A stretch of DNA of 64,000 bases from Lederbergia citrea (lineage in GTDB: Bacteria > Bacillota > Bacilli > Bacillales > Bacillaceae_C). The notes under the pieces are model-generated. The model searched no databases, was not told the DNA's origin, and saw only the letters and a list, made by a program, of their open reading frames with translations. The translations under genes and the position numbers were made by a program. Position 1 is the stretch's first letter. The number at the start of each line of letters is the position of its first letter. Of the stretch, positions 33,343 through 41,374 are shown piece after piece. The stretch covers positions 744,001 through 808,000 of the forward strand of contig NZ_JAGYPH010000002.1 of assembly GCF_018343525.1 (NCBI RefSeq), given 5' to 3'.

Positions 33343-34290
33343 ATGGTACAACCTTTGTTTTTACAGCCAGTTTTTCAAGAGAGAATTTGGGGAGGGACGG
33401 CGTTAAAAGATAAATTTGATTATGATATTCCCACTGATCATACGGGAGAGTGCTGGGCGATTTCCGCTCATCCAAATGGACCATCTATTGTTAAAAATGG
33501 TGAATTTGCTGGAAAAACATTGATCGAGCTTTGGGGAGCTCAGCCTGAATTATTTGGCGGCTATCATACGAAAGTCTTTCCACTGCTGACAAAAATTTTA
33601 GATGCCAATACAGATTTATCTGTTCAGGTCCATCCAAATGATGAATACGCCAATCTCCACGAAAACGGTGAATTAGGGAAAACGGAATGCTGGTATATCA
33701 TTGATTGCGAGGAAGGCGCGGAGCTTATTTTCGGGCATACCGCTAATACAAAAGATGAATTTGTGCAAATGATTGAAAACAATGAATGGGAGAAATTACT
33801 GCGGAAAGTAAAAATTAAACCCGGCGATTTTTTCTACGTCCCAAGTGGTACCATTCATGCGCTTGGTAAAGGGACAGTTGTTCTCGAAACTCAGCAAAGC
33901 TCCGATACGACTTATCGACTTTATGATTATGGCCGGGTTGGGCAAGATGGAAAGCTAAGGGAGTTGCACCTCGATCAATCAATTGATGTATCAACGATTC
34001 CACACCGGGATGCAGGATTCTCCCCGGAAGTGAGTGAGATTCCGGGCGGTACAATCACGAAATACGTTGAGGCTGACTATTTTACTGTCTATAAATGGGA
34101 GATTGATGGACAAGCTGACTTTGAACAAAATAAACCATTTTTACTGGCAAGTGTCATCGAAGGCGAGGGCAAGTTAACGGTTGACCAGGAAACATATTCA
34201 ATCAAAAGAGGCGACCATTTTATTTTACCGGCTGGGGCTGGAGATTTTCAAATTGAAGGAAATGTCAGGATGATTACTTCTCATGTATGA
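33343..34290 (+). CDS. manA: Mannose-6-phosphate isomerase, class I
   Basis: A 315-residue cupin-fold enzyme that interconverts mannose 6-phosphate and fructose 6-phosphate in the cytoplasm. Zinc ligands lie in VQVHPNDEYA near residue 95 and GKTECWYI near 113, with the third His in PSGTIHALGKG. Length is normal for Bacillus ManA. ATG 33343 is nine bases after GAAAGG; ATG 33334 overlaps that site. With the GH85 enzyme and the gal genes nearby, it could channel mannose from N-glycans into glycolysis, but it is also needed for ordinary wall-sugar synthesis. Confidence 0.93.
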   Translation: MVQPLFLQPVFQERIWGGTALKDKFDYDIPTDHTGECWAISAHPNGPSIVKNGEFAGKTLIELWGAQPELFGGYHTKVFPLLTKILDANTDLSVQVHPNDEYANLHENGELGKTECWYIIDCEEGAELIFGHTANTKDEFVQMIENNEWEKLLRKVKIKPGDFFYVPSGTIHALGKGTVVLETQQSSDTTYRLYDYGRVGQDGKLRELHLDQSIDVSTIPHRDAGFSPEVSEIPGGTITKYVEADYFTVYKWEIDGQADFEQNKPFLLASVIEGEGKLTVDQETYSIKRGDHFILPAGAGDFQIEGNVRMITSHV

Positions 34291-34330
34291 AAAAATGGGT
34301 CAGTCCCTTAAGGGGAATGACCCATTTTTA
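34291..34330 (+). terminator. Rho-independent terminator after manA
   Basis: AAATGGGTCA pairs with TGACCCATTT and an inner palindrome TCCCTTAAGGGGA extends the structure, followed by TTT. It can also serve the convergent peptidase gene. Confidence 0.85.
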
Positions 34331-34386
34331 AAAATTATAGGTATATTTATCTATTTGGTCTCATCTTTTAATAGTACAATCATTCA

Positions 34387-35568
34387 CTACATTAATGCTC
34401 TTACAAATATTCCGGAGACGTGTGTATAAATTTCGTCAAACTGAGTAATAGGAAGTGGATTATGGCCAAGCCCCAGTTCGATTGTGAATCCCGGTTTGCG
34501 GAAATCTTGAATGAACCAGTCTTTATAGCCGGCATAACTATCAACATAGCGGATTGCTTTATATCCGCTTATTGATGCAAAATCGTTTGCCAACACTTCA
34601 GATTCAGGAGGTTCAAGCCCTTCGTAGCCCCAATATATTTCTTTTCCTTGTGTATGCAAAGCGAGCAGCCGCTCATAATTTTCTTTAATGGCAATGTCTG
34701 CCATGGCTTTTGTTTCCGGCTCTGACAAAGGTTTATACCCGGGAAAATCGCGTGGGCCGGGTTCCTTTGGTTTCCGCTCCTTCTCGAATTCCCAGTTTGC
34801 CGGAAATTGTTTATTCAAATCAACCCCGCGAATATTCGCTTTCCAACCGGAAAAGTCTTCGCTGCCTTTATTCAATTTGATTAACTCATCTATTCTACCT
34901 GCCGGGGGTCCGTTGACGACCAAATTGACGCCATCCGGATTGACCATTGGAATCGCGGTTAGCTTCGATCGTAAATATGTCGTTAGAGCGGATACTCCTT
35001 TTATCGTTCGTTCGTTTGTTAATGCAAGCAGGTATTCATTTAAAAACTGCATGAGGATGGGAGTAGTAATCCATTCATTTGCATGGAAGGAAGCATTTAT
35101 TTGCACCTTCCGGCTGCTTTTTCCGATTTCTACATTATAAAGCGGCTGATTAAGCACACTCTTTCCAACCTCACCCCTTCTCATAAATGGATAAATGGAC
35201 CCAAGTTTATCAAGATCCGTTTTCATTTTTTGAAAATCATAGGCCTGTTTGCCATTAACGATGAGCTTCGTTACCCTTGAGGGTAGTCGTATTTTCTGTC
35301 CGACTTGCAGCTTACTAGGATTCAGATCTTGGTTTAATAATAATAAAACATCAATATTCAAATTACGCCTCTGCGCTAGTTTCCATATCGTATCACCCTT
35401 GCGAATGACATACGAATCCTCAGTAAAACCAGGGATTTGTACAGCCTGCCCATTTTGTAGGACATTCGGGTTAATATTTGGATTAGAATCAATGATTAGC
35501 ACTAGCGGAATGAAAAATAACTGGCTATAGTGCCAAAGTGTGTCACCGGTTCGAACACGGACTTCCAT
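34387..35568 (-). CDS. LysM-M14 peptidase, gamma-D-glutamyl-diamino acid endopeptidase I type
   Basis: A 393-residue protein with two N-terminal LysM repeats (VRTGDTLWHYSQLF and VIRKGDTIWKLAQR) and a zinc carboxypeptidase M14 domain from about residue 110. Zinc ligands are in NASFHANEW (HxxE) and LLALHTQGKE, and the catalytic Glu is in FTIELGLGHNP. This is the layout of endopeptidase I from Lysinibacillus sphaericus, which cleaves the gamma-D-Glu-diaminopimelate bond in peptidoglycan peptides. There is no signal peptide, as in the known enzyme, so it acts inside the cell, mother cell or spore. ATG 35568 is well spaced from GGGGGG. Confidence 0.87.
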   Translation of the reverse strand: MEVRVRTGDTLWHYSQLFFIPLVLIIDSNPNINPNVLQNGQAVQIPGFTEDSYVIRKGDTIWKLAQRRNLNIDVLLLLNQDLNPSKLQVGQKIRLPSRVTKLIVNGKQAYDFQKMKTDLDKLGSIYPFMRRGEVGKSVLNQPLYNVEIGKSSRKVQINASFHANEWITTPILMQFLNEYLLALTNERTIKGVSALTTYLRSKLTAIPMVNPDGVNLVVNGPPAGRIDELIKLNKGSEDFSGWKANIRGVDLNKQFPANWEFEKERKPKEPGPRDFPGYKPLSEPETKAMADIAIKENYERLLALHTQGKEIYWGYEGLEPPESEVLANDFASISGYKAIRYVDSYAGYKDWFIQDFRKPGFTIELGLGHNPLPITQFDEIYTHVSGIFVRALM

Positions 35569-35705
35569 TAGCATCCCCCCAAGAAAAACCGTTATCAATT
35601 TAGTTGTATGTGGGGAATAGAGAATGATGACTGAATGCATGAAACTGGTACTAGCCTAGTTTTTATCACGGTGTTATTATTGTTATTAAGAGAGGTGGTG
35701 AAAAC

Positions 35706-36002
35706 ATGAACATTGATGAAAAATTAGATTTAATCTTGAAGAAGCTGGACGAGCACGGAACAAAATTGGATGAGCATAGCCGTATTTTAGGTGCATTAAT
35801 TCACGGCCAAGAAGAATTAAAAGCAAATCTCGAAGGTTTTAAATTGGAAACATATAAGCAATTCGGAGAAATAAAAGCAAAGCAAGACGCATTTGAAAAG
35901 AAACAAGACACGTTTGACGCCAAACTTGAACTACTTGAAAAGCGGACTTGGAAGACTGAAACCGACACCCACCGCCTCAAAAAAATCGCTGGTATTGAAT
36001 AA
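35706..36002 (+). CDS. Small coiled-coil protein of unknown function
   Basis: A 98-residue hydrophilic protein that is almost entirely helical, with heptad-like repeats (LDLILKKLDEHGTKLDEHSR, then FEKKQDTFDAKLELLEKRTW). It has no Cys, signal peptide or membrane segment. Similar short proteins are scattered through Bacillus genomes without assigned roles. It has its own ribosome site (GAGAGGTGG) and stands alone between two minus-strand genes. Confidence 0.75.
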   Translation: MNIDEKLDLILKKLDEHGTKLDEHSRILGALIHGQEELKANLEGFKLETYKQFGEIKAKQDAFEKKQDTFDAKLELLEKRTWKTETDTHRLKKIAGIE

Positions 36003-36067
36003 CTGCAAAACGCCTCTATTTCCCTCATTAAATTAAACAATCAAAACACAAGGGTCATTATCTCCGA

Positions 36068-37279
36068 TTAATTCACCGGAGATGATGACCCTTCGAATAT
36101 TTCCCCGAGTACGAGTGCCGCAGCCCCCATCGCCGTTCCATATACACCTTGCGATGAACAGATAATTTCTGTCGCTTTCGCTTGATCAGTTAACCCTCTC
36201 TTAGCAAGTGTTTCCTTGATCTGTTGCAAAATAAATTCGCTTGCGTCCGAGACACCGCCGCCAATAATAATTTTGGCCGGATTGAGCATATGAACCAAAT
36301 TGGTTAAGCCAATTCCAATGTATTCTCCTGTTTTTTGTAAAATATCAATGGCAAACTTATCTCCAGCTAGGGCTGCTTCGTATACGCTATTTCCTTCGAT
36401 TTTACTTAAATCGCCGTTCACCATTTCTCGCAATTGACTCTTTGAACCGTTCATAAGCAGGTCAACTGCTGTCTCTGCAATCGCAGGACCTGATACTAAT
36501 GTTTGCCAACAGCCAATGTTGCCGCACGAACATAGCCGCCCCGACATATCTACGGTCATATGACCAATTTCACCGGCTAAATCATGTTCCCCGTGAAAAA
36601 GCTTGCCATTCAGGACGATGCCAGCCCCGACACCGTGGCCAATATTTACAGTGACCATATTCTCGCATTGTTGCTCCCGTTCATACCAATATTCACCGAA
36701 AGCCATTGCCCTAACATCATTATCTGCTTTTACAAGGACATTAAATTCGCTTTCCAATTCAGCTTTTAAAGGAATATCCCGTAAGTTTAAAATAGGTGCG
36801 AATAAACTCGTTCCACTTTCTACATCGACTGCACCGTGCATGCCAATACCGACTCCAATTACCTCTTTTCCACTATGAGAGCTAACGACTTTGGAAACCA
36901 TTTCCTTCATTAATATAAGCAATTCTTCTTTTGTGATTGTGGAAGGGATAGGACAATCTTCTTTTATGATCGGGAAACCCGATAAATCTACAAGAACACC
37001 ACGAATCGTTTTTGGTCCGACATCCAAGCCAACGACATGAAACCGTCCGCTATTAATGACAAGCATTGTCGGCTTTCGGCCACCAAGTGATTCGCCTTGT
37101 TCGCTCTCAATTACAAGCTCGGATTCGATTAATTCACTGACAAGGCTGCTCACGGTTGGTGGGGTCAGTTTTGTTTCCCTAGCTATTTTTGCACGGGAAA
37201 TGGGTCCATCCGTCCGAATTTTATTTAAAATAATGGATCGATTTAAAGATTTCATCCATTGAAAGCTTCCTATTTTCAT
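36068..37279 (-). CDS. ROK-family transcriptional repressor (XylR/NagC type)
   Basis: A 403-residue protein. The first 70 residues form a winged helix (RTDGPISRAKIARETKLTPP), and the rest is a ROK sugar-kinase fold with VGLDVGPKTIRGVLVD, the zinc cluster region GRLCSCGNIGCWQTL and GGGVSDASEF. ROK repressors bind DNA until a sugar is sensed. It is divergent from galK-galE-galT with 135 bp between, so it is the likely repressor of the gal operon, itself or both. ATG 37279 is chosen; upstream in-frame codons encode an implausible leader. Confidence 0.88.
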   Translation of the reverse strand: MKIGSFQWMKSLNRSIILNKIRTDGPISRAKIARETKLTPPTVSSLVSELIESELVIESEQGESLGGRKPTMLVINSGRFHVVGLDVGPKTIRGVLVDLSGFPIIKEDCPIPSTITKEELLILMKEMVSKVVSSHSGKEVIGVGIGMHGAVDVESGTSLFAPILNLRDIPLKAELESEFNVLVKADNDVRAMAFGEYWYEREQQCENMVTVNIGHGVGAGIVLNGKLFHGEHDLAGEIGHMTVDMSGRLCSCGNIGCWQTLVSGPAIAETAVDLLMNGSKSQLREMVNGDLSKIEGNSVYEAALAGDKFAIDILQKTGEYIGIGLTNLVHMLNPAKIIIGGGVSDASEFILQQIKETLAKRGLTDQAKATEIICSSQGVYGTAMGAAALVLGEIFEGSSSPVN

Positions 37280-37347
37280 CCAATCACACATCCTTTTGAA
37301 AATGAAAAAACCGTTTGCAAAAACATTAAATATACTATACCATAATG

Positions 37348-37374
37348 AGTAAGTTAAATTAATTAAGTAAGTTA
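37348..37374. promoter_or_regulatory. Candidate operator in the ROK-galK divergent region
   Basis: The 9-mer AGTAAGTTA occurs twice (37348-37356 and 37366-37374), with the palindrome TTAATTAA between. It lies between two divergent starts, where the ROK repressor would be expected to bind. Inferred from position and symmetry only. Confidence 0.4.
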
Positions 37375-37414
37375 TTTTATTCAATAATAACGAAAATGAA
37401 GAAGGTGACAAGCG

Positions 37415-38587
37415 TTGAAAGAGATAAATGAATTGAAAGAAAAATTTATTGAATTATTTGGTGAAGGTGGAGAAATCCGCACATTTTTTGCCCCTGGACG
37501 TGTCAATTTAATCGGAGAACATACGGATTATAACGGTGGTCACGTTTTTCCATGTGCGCTGGATGTCGGGACAACAGCGATAGCTCGAAAAAGAGACAAT
37601 CAGCAGCTTCGTTTATATTCAGTCAATTTCCCTGAAGTTGGCGTGATTGAATCGAGTTTGGAAACCCTTAAATACCGGGAAGAAGACAACTGGGCGAATT
37701 ATCCGAAAGGAGTCGCCGATGTTTTTCAAAAAGCCGGTCTCAAATTGGATGATGGATTTGATGTCCTTTTTTACGGGAACATTCCAAACGGCGCAGGCTT
37801 GTCGTCATCAGCATCGATTGAACTGGCAACTGCGGTGATGCTGAACGAATTATGTGGGTTAAATTTGGATATGGTTGAACTTGTAAAATTTGCACAAAAG
37901 GCTGAAAATGAGTTTATTGGCGTCAATTGCGGCATCATGGACCAATTTGCCAGCGGTATGGGTAAAGCAGGCCATGCAATTTTACTTGATTGTCAGACAC
38001 TTCAATATAAATATAGTCCGCTTCAACTGGAAGACCATGTGTTGGTCATTGCGAATACGAATAAACGCCGGGGACTTGCCGATTCTAAATACAATGAGCG
38101 CCGCGAACAATGTGAGCGGGCATTGGCGCAGTTGCAATCTGAACTCAATATTGAATCGCTTGGAGATTTGACCGTTGAGGAGTTTGAAGCAAATCAGCAT
38201 CTCATTCAAGATGAAATCGACCGCAAGCGGGCAAAACATGCTGTTTCAGAAAATCAGCGCACATTGGCTGCTGTTGAAAAGTTAAATGCAGGTGATATAG
38301 AAGCTTTCGGCCAATTGATGAATGATTCGCATGTATCCCTCAGGGACGATTATGAAGTTACCGGAAATGAACTTGATTCACTCGTACAAGCAGCTTGGGA
38401 TGAAGGAGCCGTTGGTGCACGCATGACCGGCGCCGGCTTTGGCGGCTGTACTATTAACGTAGTGAACAAAACGGAACTTAACGAATTTATTAAAAACGTC
38501 GGCGAAAAATATGAAGCAGCAACAAAACTCAAAGCCGACTTCTACGTCGTCGGCATCGGAGACGGAGCACGAGAAATCGGGCGGTGA
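37415..38587 (+). CDS. galK: Galactokinase
   Basis: A 390-residue GHMP kinase that phosphorylates alpha-D-galactose at O-1, the first Leloir step. The galactokinase signature GRVNLIGEHTDYNGGHVF is near residue 29, the ATP loop GAGLSSSASIE near 127, and the third GHMP motif GARMTGAGFGGCTI near 333. The start is TTG 37415 after AAGGTG. The last codons (IGR) and the stop codon are within a copy of the 37-bp palindromic repeat. It is the first gene of galK-galE-galT. Confidence 0.95.
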   Translation: MKEINELKEKFIELFGEGGEIRTFFAPGRVNLIGEHTDYNGGHVFPCALDVGTTAIARKRDNQQLRLYSVNFPEVGVIESSLETLKYREEDNWANYPKGVADVFQKAGLKLDDGFDVLFYGNIPNGAGLSSSASIELATAVMLNELCGLNLDMVELVKFAQKAENEFIGVNCGIMDQFASGMGKAGHAILLDCQTLQYKYSPLQLEDHVLVIANTNKRRGLADSKYNERREQCERALAQLQSELNIESLGDLTVEEFEANQHLIQDEIDRKRAKHAVSENQRTLAAVEKLNAGDIEAFGQLMNDSHVSLRDDYEVTGNELDSLVQAAWDEGAVGARMTGAGFGGCTINVVNKTELNEFIKNVGEKYEAATKLKADFYVVGIGDGAREIGR

Positions 38588-38612
38588 CAGGCACCACCCG
38601 AAATATGTCGAA
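38576..38612 (+). repeat. 37-bp palindromic repeat, copy 4, at the galK stop
   Basis: ATCGGGCGGTGACAGGCACC then ACCCGAAATATGTCGAA. It provides the galK stop codon and could fold into a hairpin between galK and galE. Confidence 0.88.
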
Positions 38613-38617
38613 AACAA

Positions 38618-38654
38618 ATCGGGGAGTGACAGGCACGCCCCGGAATTTGTCGAA
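38618..38654 (+). repeat. 37-bp palindromic repeat, copy 5, galK-galE spacer
   Basis: ATCGGGGAGTGACAGGCACG then CCCCGGAATTTGTCGAA, five bases after copy 4 and in the same orientation. The stem sequence differs but pairing is kept (CGGGG with CCCCG), a sign that structure matters. It ends 20 bp before galE. Confidence 0.88.
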
Positions 38655-38674
38655 TAAATGGAGGAGGAGTTTGG

Positions 38675-39664
38675 ATGGCGATTTTAGTTTGCGGCGGTGC
38701 TGGGTATATTGGCAGCCATGCGGTTGCGGAGTTGCTTGGACGCGGGGAAGAGGTTGTCGTTTTAGATAATATGCAAAAGGGGCATGTTGCAGCGCTATCG
38801 GAAGGTGCGGTCATTTATGATGGCGATCTTCGTGATGAACCATTGCTTGATCTTGTATTTACGGAAAATAATATTGAAGCTGTTATGCATTTTGCAGCCG
38901 ATTCGCTTGTCGGTGAAAGCGTGCATGAGCCGCTCAAGTATTATGATAATAATGTTGGTGGAGCAATTGCACTACTCAAAGCGATGAATAAGCATGGTGT
39001 TAAAAACATTGTCTTTTCATCTACGGCAGCAACATACGGGGAACCGAAAGAAATTCCAATCCTTGAATCTGCAGAAACGAACCCGACGAATCCATATGGT
39101 GAAACGAAGCTTGCGGTTGAAAAAATGCTGAAATGGTGTGAACAAGCGTACGGAATCAAACACGTCGTTCTTCGTTATTTTAACGTTGCAGGTGCACATC
39201 CGAATGGCATTATTGGCGAAGATCATAATCCGGAAACGCATTTAATTCCGATTATTTTGGAAGCAGCCCTCGGTAAACGTGATGCAATATCCATCTTTGG
39301 CGACGATTATGACACACCGGACGGCACATGTATCCGCGATTATATTCATGTTATGGACTTGGTTGATGCTCATATTTTAGCGATAGAAAAATTACGAAAA
39401 ACAAATAACAGCGGCACTTATAACTTGGGGAACGGCAACGGATTCAGTGTGAAGGAAGTCATTGAAGTAGCGCGGACGGTAACTGGAAAAGAAATTCCGG
39501 CAATTGTGGCTCCAAGACGTGAAGGCGACCCAGCGAGGCTTGTCGCTTCATCGGAAAAAGCGAAGAAGGAGTTAGGCTGGAAACCTCAATACGACTCATT
39601 AGAATCGATGGTTGAAAGTGCATGGACATGGTTCCAAAAGCACCCAGAAGGCTATGTTCAATGA
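38675..39664 (+). CDS. galE: UDP-glucose 4-epimerase
   Basis: A 329-residue extended short-chain dehydrogenase that interconverts UDP-galactose and UDP-glucose. NAD binding is by CGGAGYIGSHAVAEL at the N terminus, the catalytic Ser/Tyr/Lys set by SSTAATYG and NPYGETKLAVE, with the substrate loop in RYFNVAGAHPNG. Start ATG 38675 has GGAGGAGG upstream. galT begins 15 bp downstream. Together they convert galactose to glucose 1-phosphate. Confidence 0.95.
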   Translation: MAILVCGGAGYIGSHAVAELLGRGEEVVVLDNMQKGHVAALSEGAVIYDGDLRDEPLLDLVFTENNIEAVMHFAADSLVGESVHEPLKYYDNNVGGAIALLKAMNKHGVKNIVFSSTAATYGEPKEIPILESAETNPTNPYGETKLAVEKMLKWCEQAYGIKHVVLRYFNVAGAHPNGIIGEDHNPETHLIPIILEAALGKRDAISIFGDDYDTPDGTCIRDYIHVMDLVDAHILAIEKLRKTNNSGTYNLGNGNGFSVKEVIEVARTVTGKEIPAIVAPRREGDPARLVASSEKAKKELGWKPQYDSLESMVESAWTWFQKHPEGYVQ

Positions 39665-39678
39665 AAGAGGTTGGAACG

Positions 39679-41214
39679 ATGAATATATATGAAGCATTAG
39701 AACAGCTCATTCAATATGGCCTGGAAAAAAAACTGATCGAAACATGGGATGTTGACTACGTTCGGAACGACCTGCTCGCCACCCTAGACCTCGATGAATG
39801 GCAACAAACCGATTCGACAAATTTCGGGGCGTGCCTGTCACTCCCCGATATTTTGGGGACGATTTTGGATTGGGCAGCGGAGAATGGGCGGCTTGAGCAT
39901 GATTCTGTGACGTATCGTGATTTGCTGGATACGGAGATTATGGGTGCATTTGTGGCAAGACCTTCGACGGTTATCCATCATTTTTATAGCATTTATAAAT
40001 CAGAGGGGCCTGAAGCGGCAACTAATTATTTTTACAAACTTTCGAAGGATTCCCATTATATTAGGACGGACCGGGTTGCCAAAAATGAACATTGGTACTC
40101 TTCAACTCCGTATGGTGATCTCGAAATTACGATCAACTTATCAAAGCCTGAAAAAGATCCAGTTGCCATCGCGGCTGAAAAAAACAACGTAACGATTTCG
40201 TATCCGGATTGTTTGCTTTGTAAAGAAAACGTTGGCTATGCAGGAAGAGTGGATCATCCTGCCCGGCAAAATCACCGGATTATTCCTGTAGATTTGAACG
40301 GTAATCAATGGTTCCTGCAATTCTCTCCATATGTATACTATAACGAGCATGCGATTGTTTTTTCAGGGGAACACGAGCCAATGAAAATCTCGAAAGCGGG
40401 CTTTGAAAGACTGCTTGCTTTTGTTGAACAATTTCCTCATTATTTCGTTGGATCAAACGCAGATTTGCCGATAGTCGGCGGGTCAATATTAAGCCATGAT
40501 CATTTCCAAGGCGGAAATCACGTTTTTCCAATGGCTAAAGCGGAAATAGAAGAGTCATTTGTTTTTGAGGGATATGAGGAAGTCGAAGCGGGTATTGTTA
40601 ACTGGCCAATGTCAGTCATCCGTCTGCGCGGAAAGGACCGTGGGCAGGTAGCTGATCTTGCTGCTCTTGTCACGAACTCATGGAAATATTACAGTGATCC
40701 AGAGGTAGGCATTCATGCGTCAAGCGCTGCTGTTCCGCATAATACCGTCACACCGATTGTTCGCCGTTCCGGTGAAAATTTCGAGTTTGACCTGGTCCTC
40801 CGAAACAACCGGACAAATGAAGAGCATCCGCTTGGCATTTTTCACCCACATGATGAAGTACATCATATCAAAAAAGAAAATATTGGTTTAATTGAAGTAA
40901 TGGGGCTGGCAGTTCTTCCAGGTCGATTAAAAGAAGAGCTACAGCTAGTCGCGGACTATTTATTGCAGCCTGATTATCAGGAACGCCTTATTGCCGATGA
41001 CCGAACTAGTAAACACGCTGCATGGGCAACCGGCATTATTGATTCCTACCCGCAACTCAATGAGGAAAATATCCATGGCATCTTGCGTGATGAAGTGGGA
41101 CGGATTTTTTCAATCGTGCTTGAACATGCGGGAGTATTTAAAAGAACGGAAGAGGGCCAAATGGCCTTTAGAAGATTTATCAAAAGTGCCATTTTACCTA
41201 TAACAAAGATCTAG
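39679..41214 (+). CDS. galT: UDP-glucose-hexose-1-phosphate uridylyltransferase, type 2
   Basis: A 511-residue enzyme of the Gram-positive GalT branch, exchanging galactose 1-phosphate with UDP-glucose. Conserved regions include GSNADLPIVGGSILSHDHFQ near residue 258 with the active-site His cluster, and DLVLRNNRTNEEHPLGIFHP. The ATG at 39679 is used; a longer frame begins at 39622 inside galE. Odd point: residues about 46-57 are encoded by a copy of the 37-bp palindromic repeat read in frame. The downstream fold seems complete, so activity is probably kept. Confidence 0.93.
   Translation: MNIYEALEQLIQYGLEKKLIETWDVDYVRNDLLATLDLDEWQQTDSTNFGACLSLPDILGTILDWAAENGRLEHDSVTYRDLLDTEIMGAFVARPSTVIHHFYSIYKSEGPEAATNYFYKLSKDSHYIRTDRVAKNEHWYSSTPYGDLEITINLSKPEKDPVAIAAEKNNVTISYPDCLLCKENVGYAGRVDHPARQNHRIIPVDLNGNQWFLQFSPYVYYNEHAIVFSGEHEPMKISKAGFERLLAFVEQFPHYFVGSNADLPIVGGSILSHDHFQGGNHVFPMAKAEIEESFVFEGYEEVEAGIVNWPMSVIRLRGKDRGQVADLAALVTNSWKYYSDPEVGIHASSAAVPHNTVTPIVRRSGENFEFDLVLRNNRTNEEHPLGIFHPHDEVHHIKKENIGLIEVMGLAVLPGRLKEELQLVADYLLQPDYQERLIADDRTSKHAAWATGIIDSYPQLNEENIHGILRDEVGRIFSIVLEHAGVFKRTEEGQMAFRRFIKSAILPITKI
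39813..39849 (-). repeat. 37-bp palindromic repeat, copy 6, inside galT
   Basis: TTCGACAAATTTCGGGGCGT then GCCTGTCACTCCCCGAT. Orientation is opposite to copies 1-5 relative to its gene; this direction has no stop codon in the galT frame and encodes approximately STNFGACLSLPD. Confidence 0.9.
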
Positions 41215-41236
41215 GCTAGTCTAATAGCCTATTTCG

Positions 41237-41267
41237 GGGTCAGCTCCTAGACTGGCCCTTTTTTTTA
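41237..41267 (+). terminator. Rho-independent terminator after galT
   Basis: GGGTCAG (41237-41243) pairs with CTGGCCC (41252-41258), followed by eight T residues. Confidence 0.85.
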
Positions 41268-41312
41268 TGTAATAATTTCTGAAGAGATCGAAAACTTTTA
41301 TTTATAAAAAAA

Positions 41313-41326
41313 TGACAGCGCTTACA
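41313..41326 (+). promoter_or_regulatory. cre site before the GH85 gene
   Basis: TGACAGCGCTTACA matches TGWNANCGNTNWCA at every defined position. It lies about 50-60 bp before the likely start, so CcpA repression of the endoglycosidase is probable. Confidence 0.75.
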
Positions 41327-41374
41327 GGGGGTGAGGGGAAATTTTTAAAAAAATATATAGATGGAGGTATGGAT

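Noticed and set aside
37300..37320. cre-like AAACCGTTTGCAAAAAC before the ROK gene
   Set aside because: At least two mismatches at conserved cre positions on either strand.
38576..38654. Two 37-bp repeats in tandem resembling the start of a CRISPR array
   Set aside because: Spacing is only five bases, there are no spacer-sized unique segments and no cas genes; the copies are scattered elsewhere singly.
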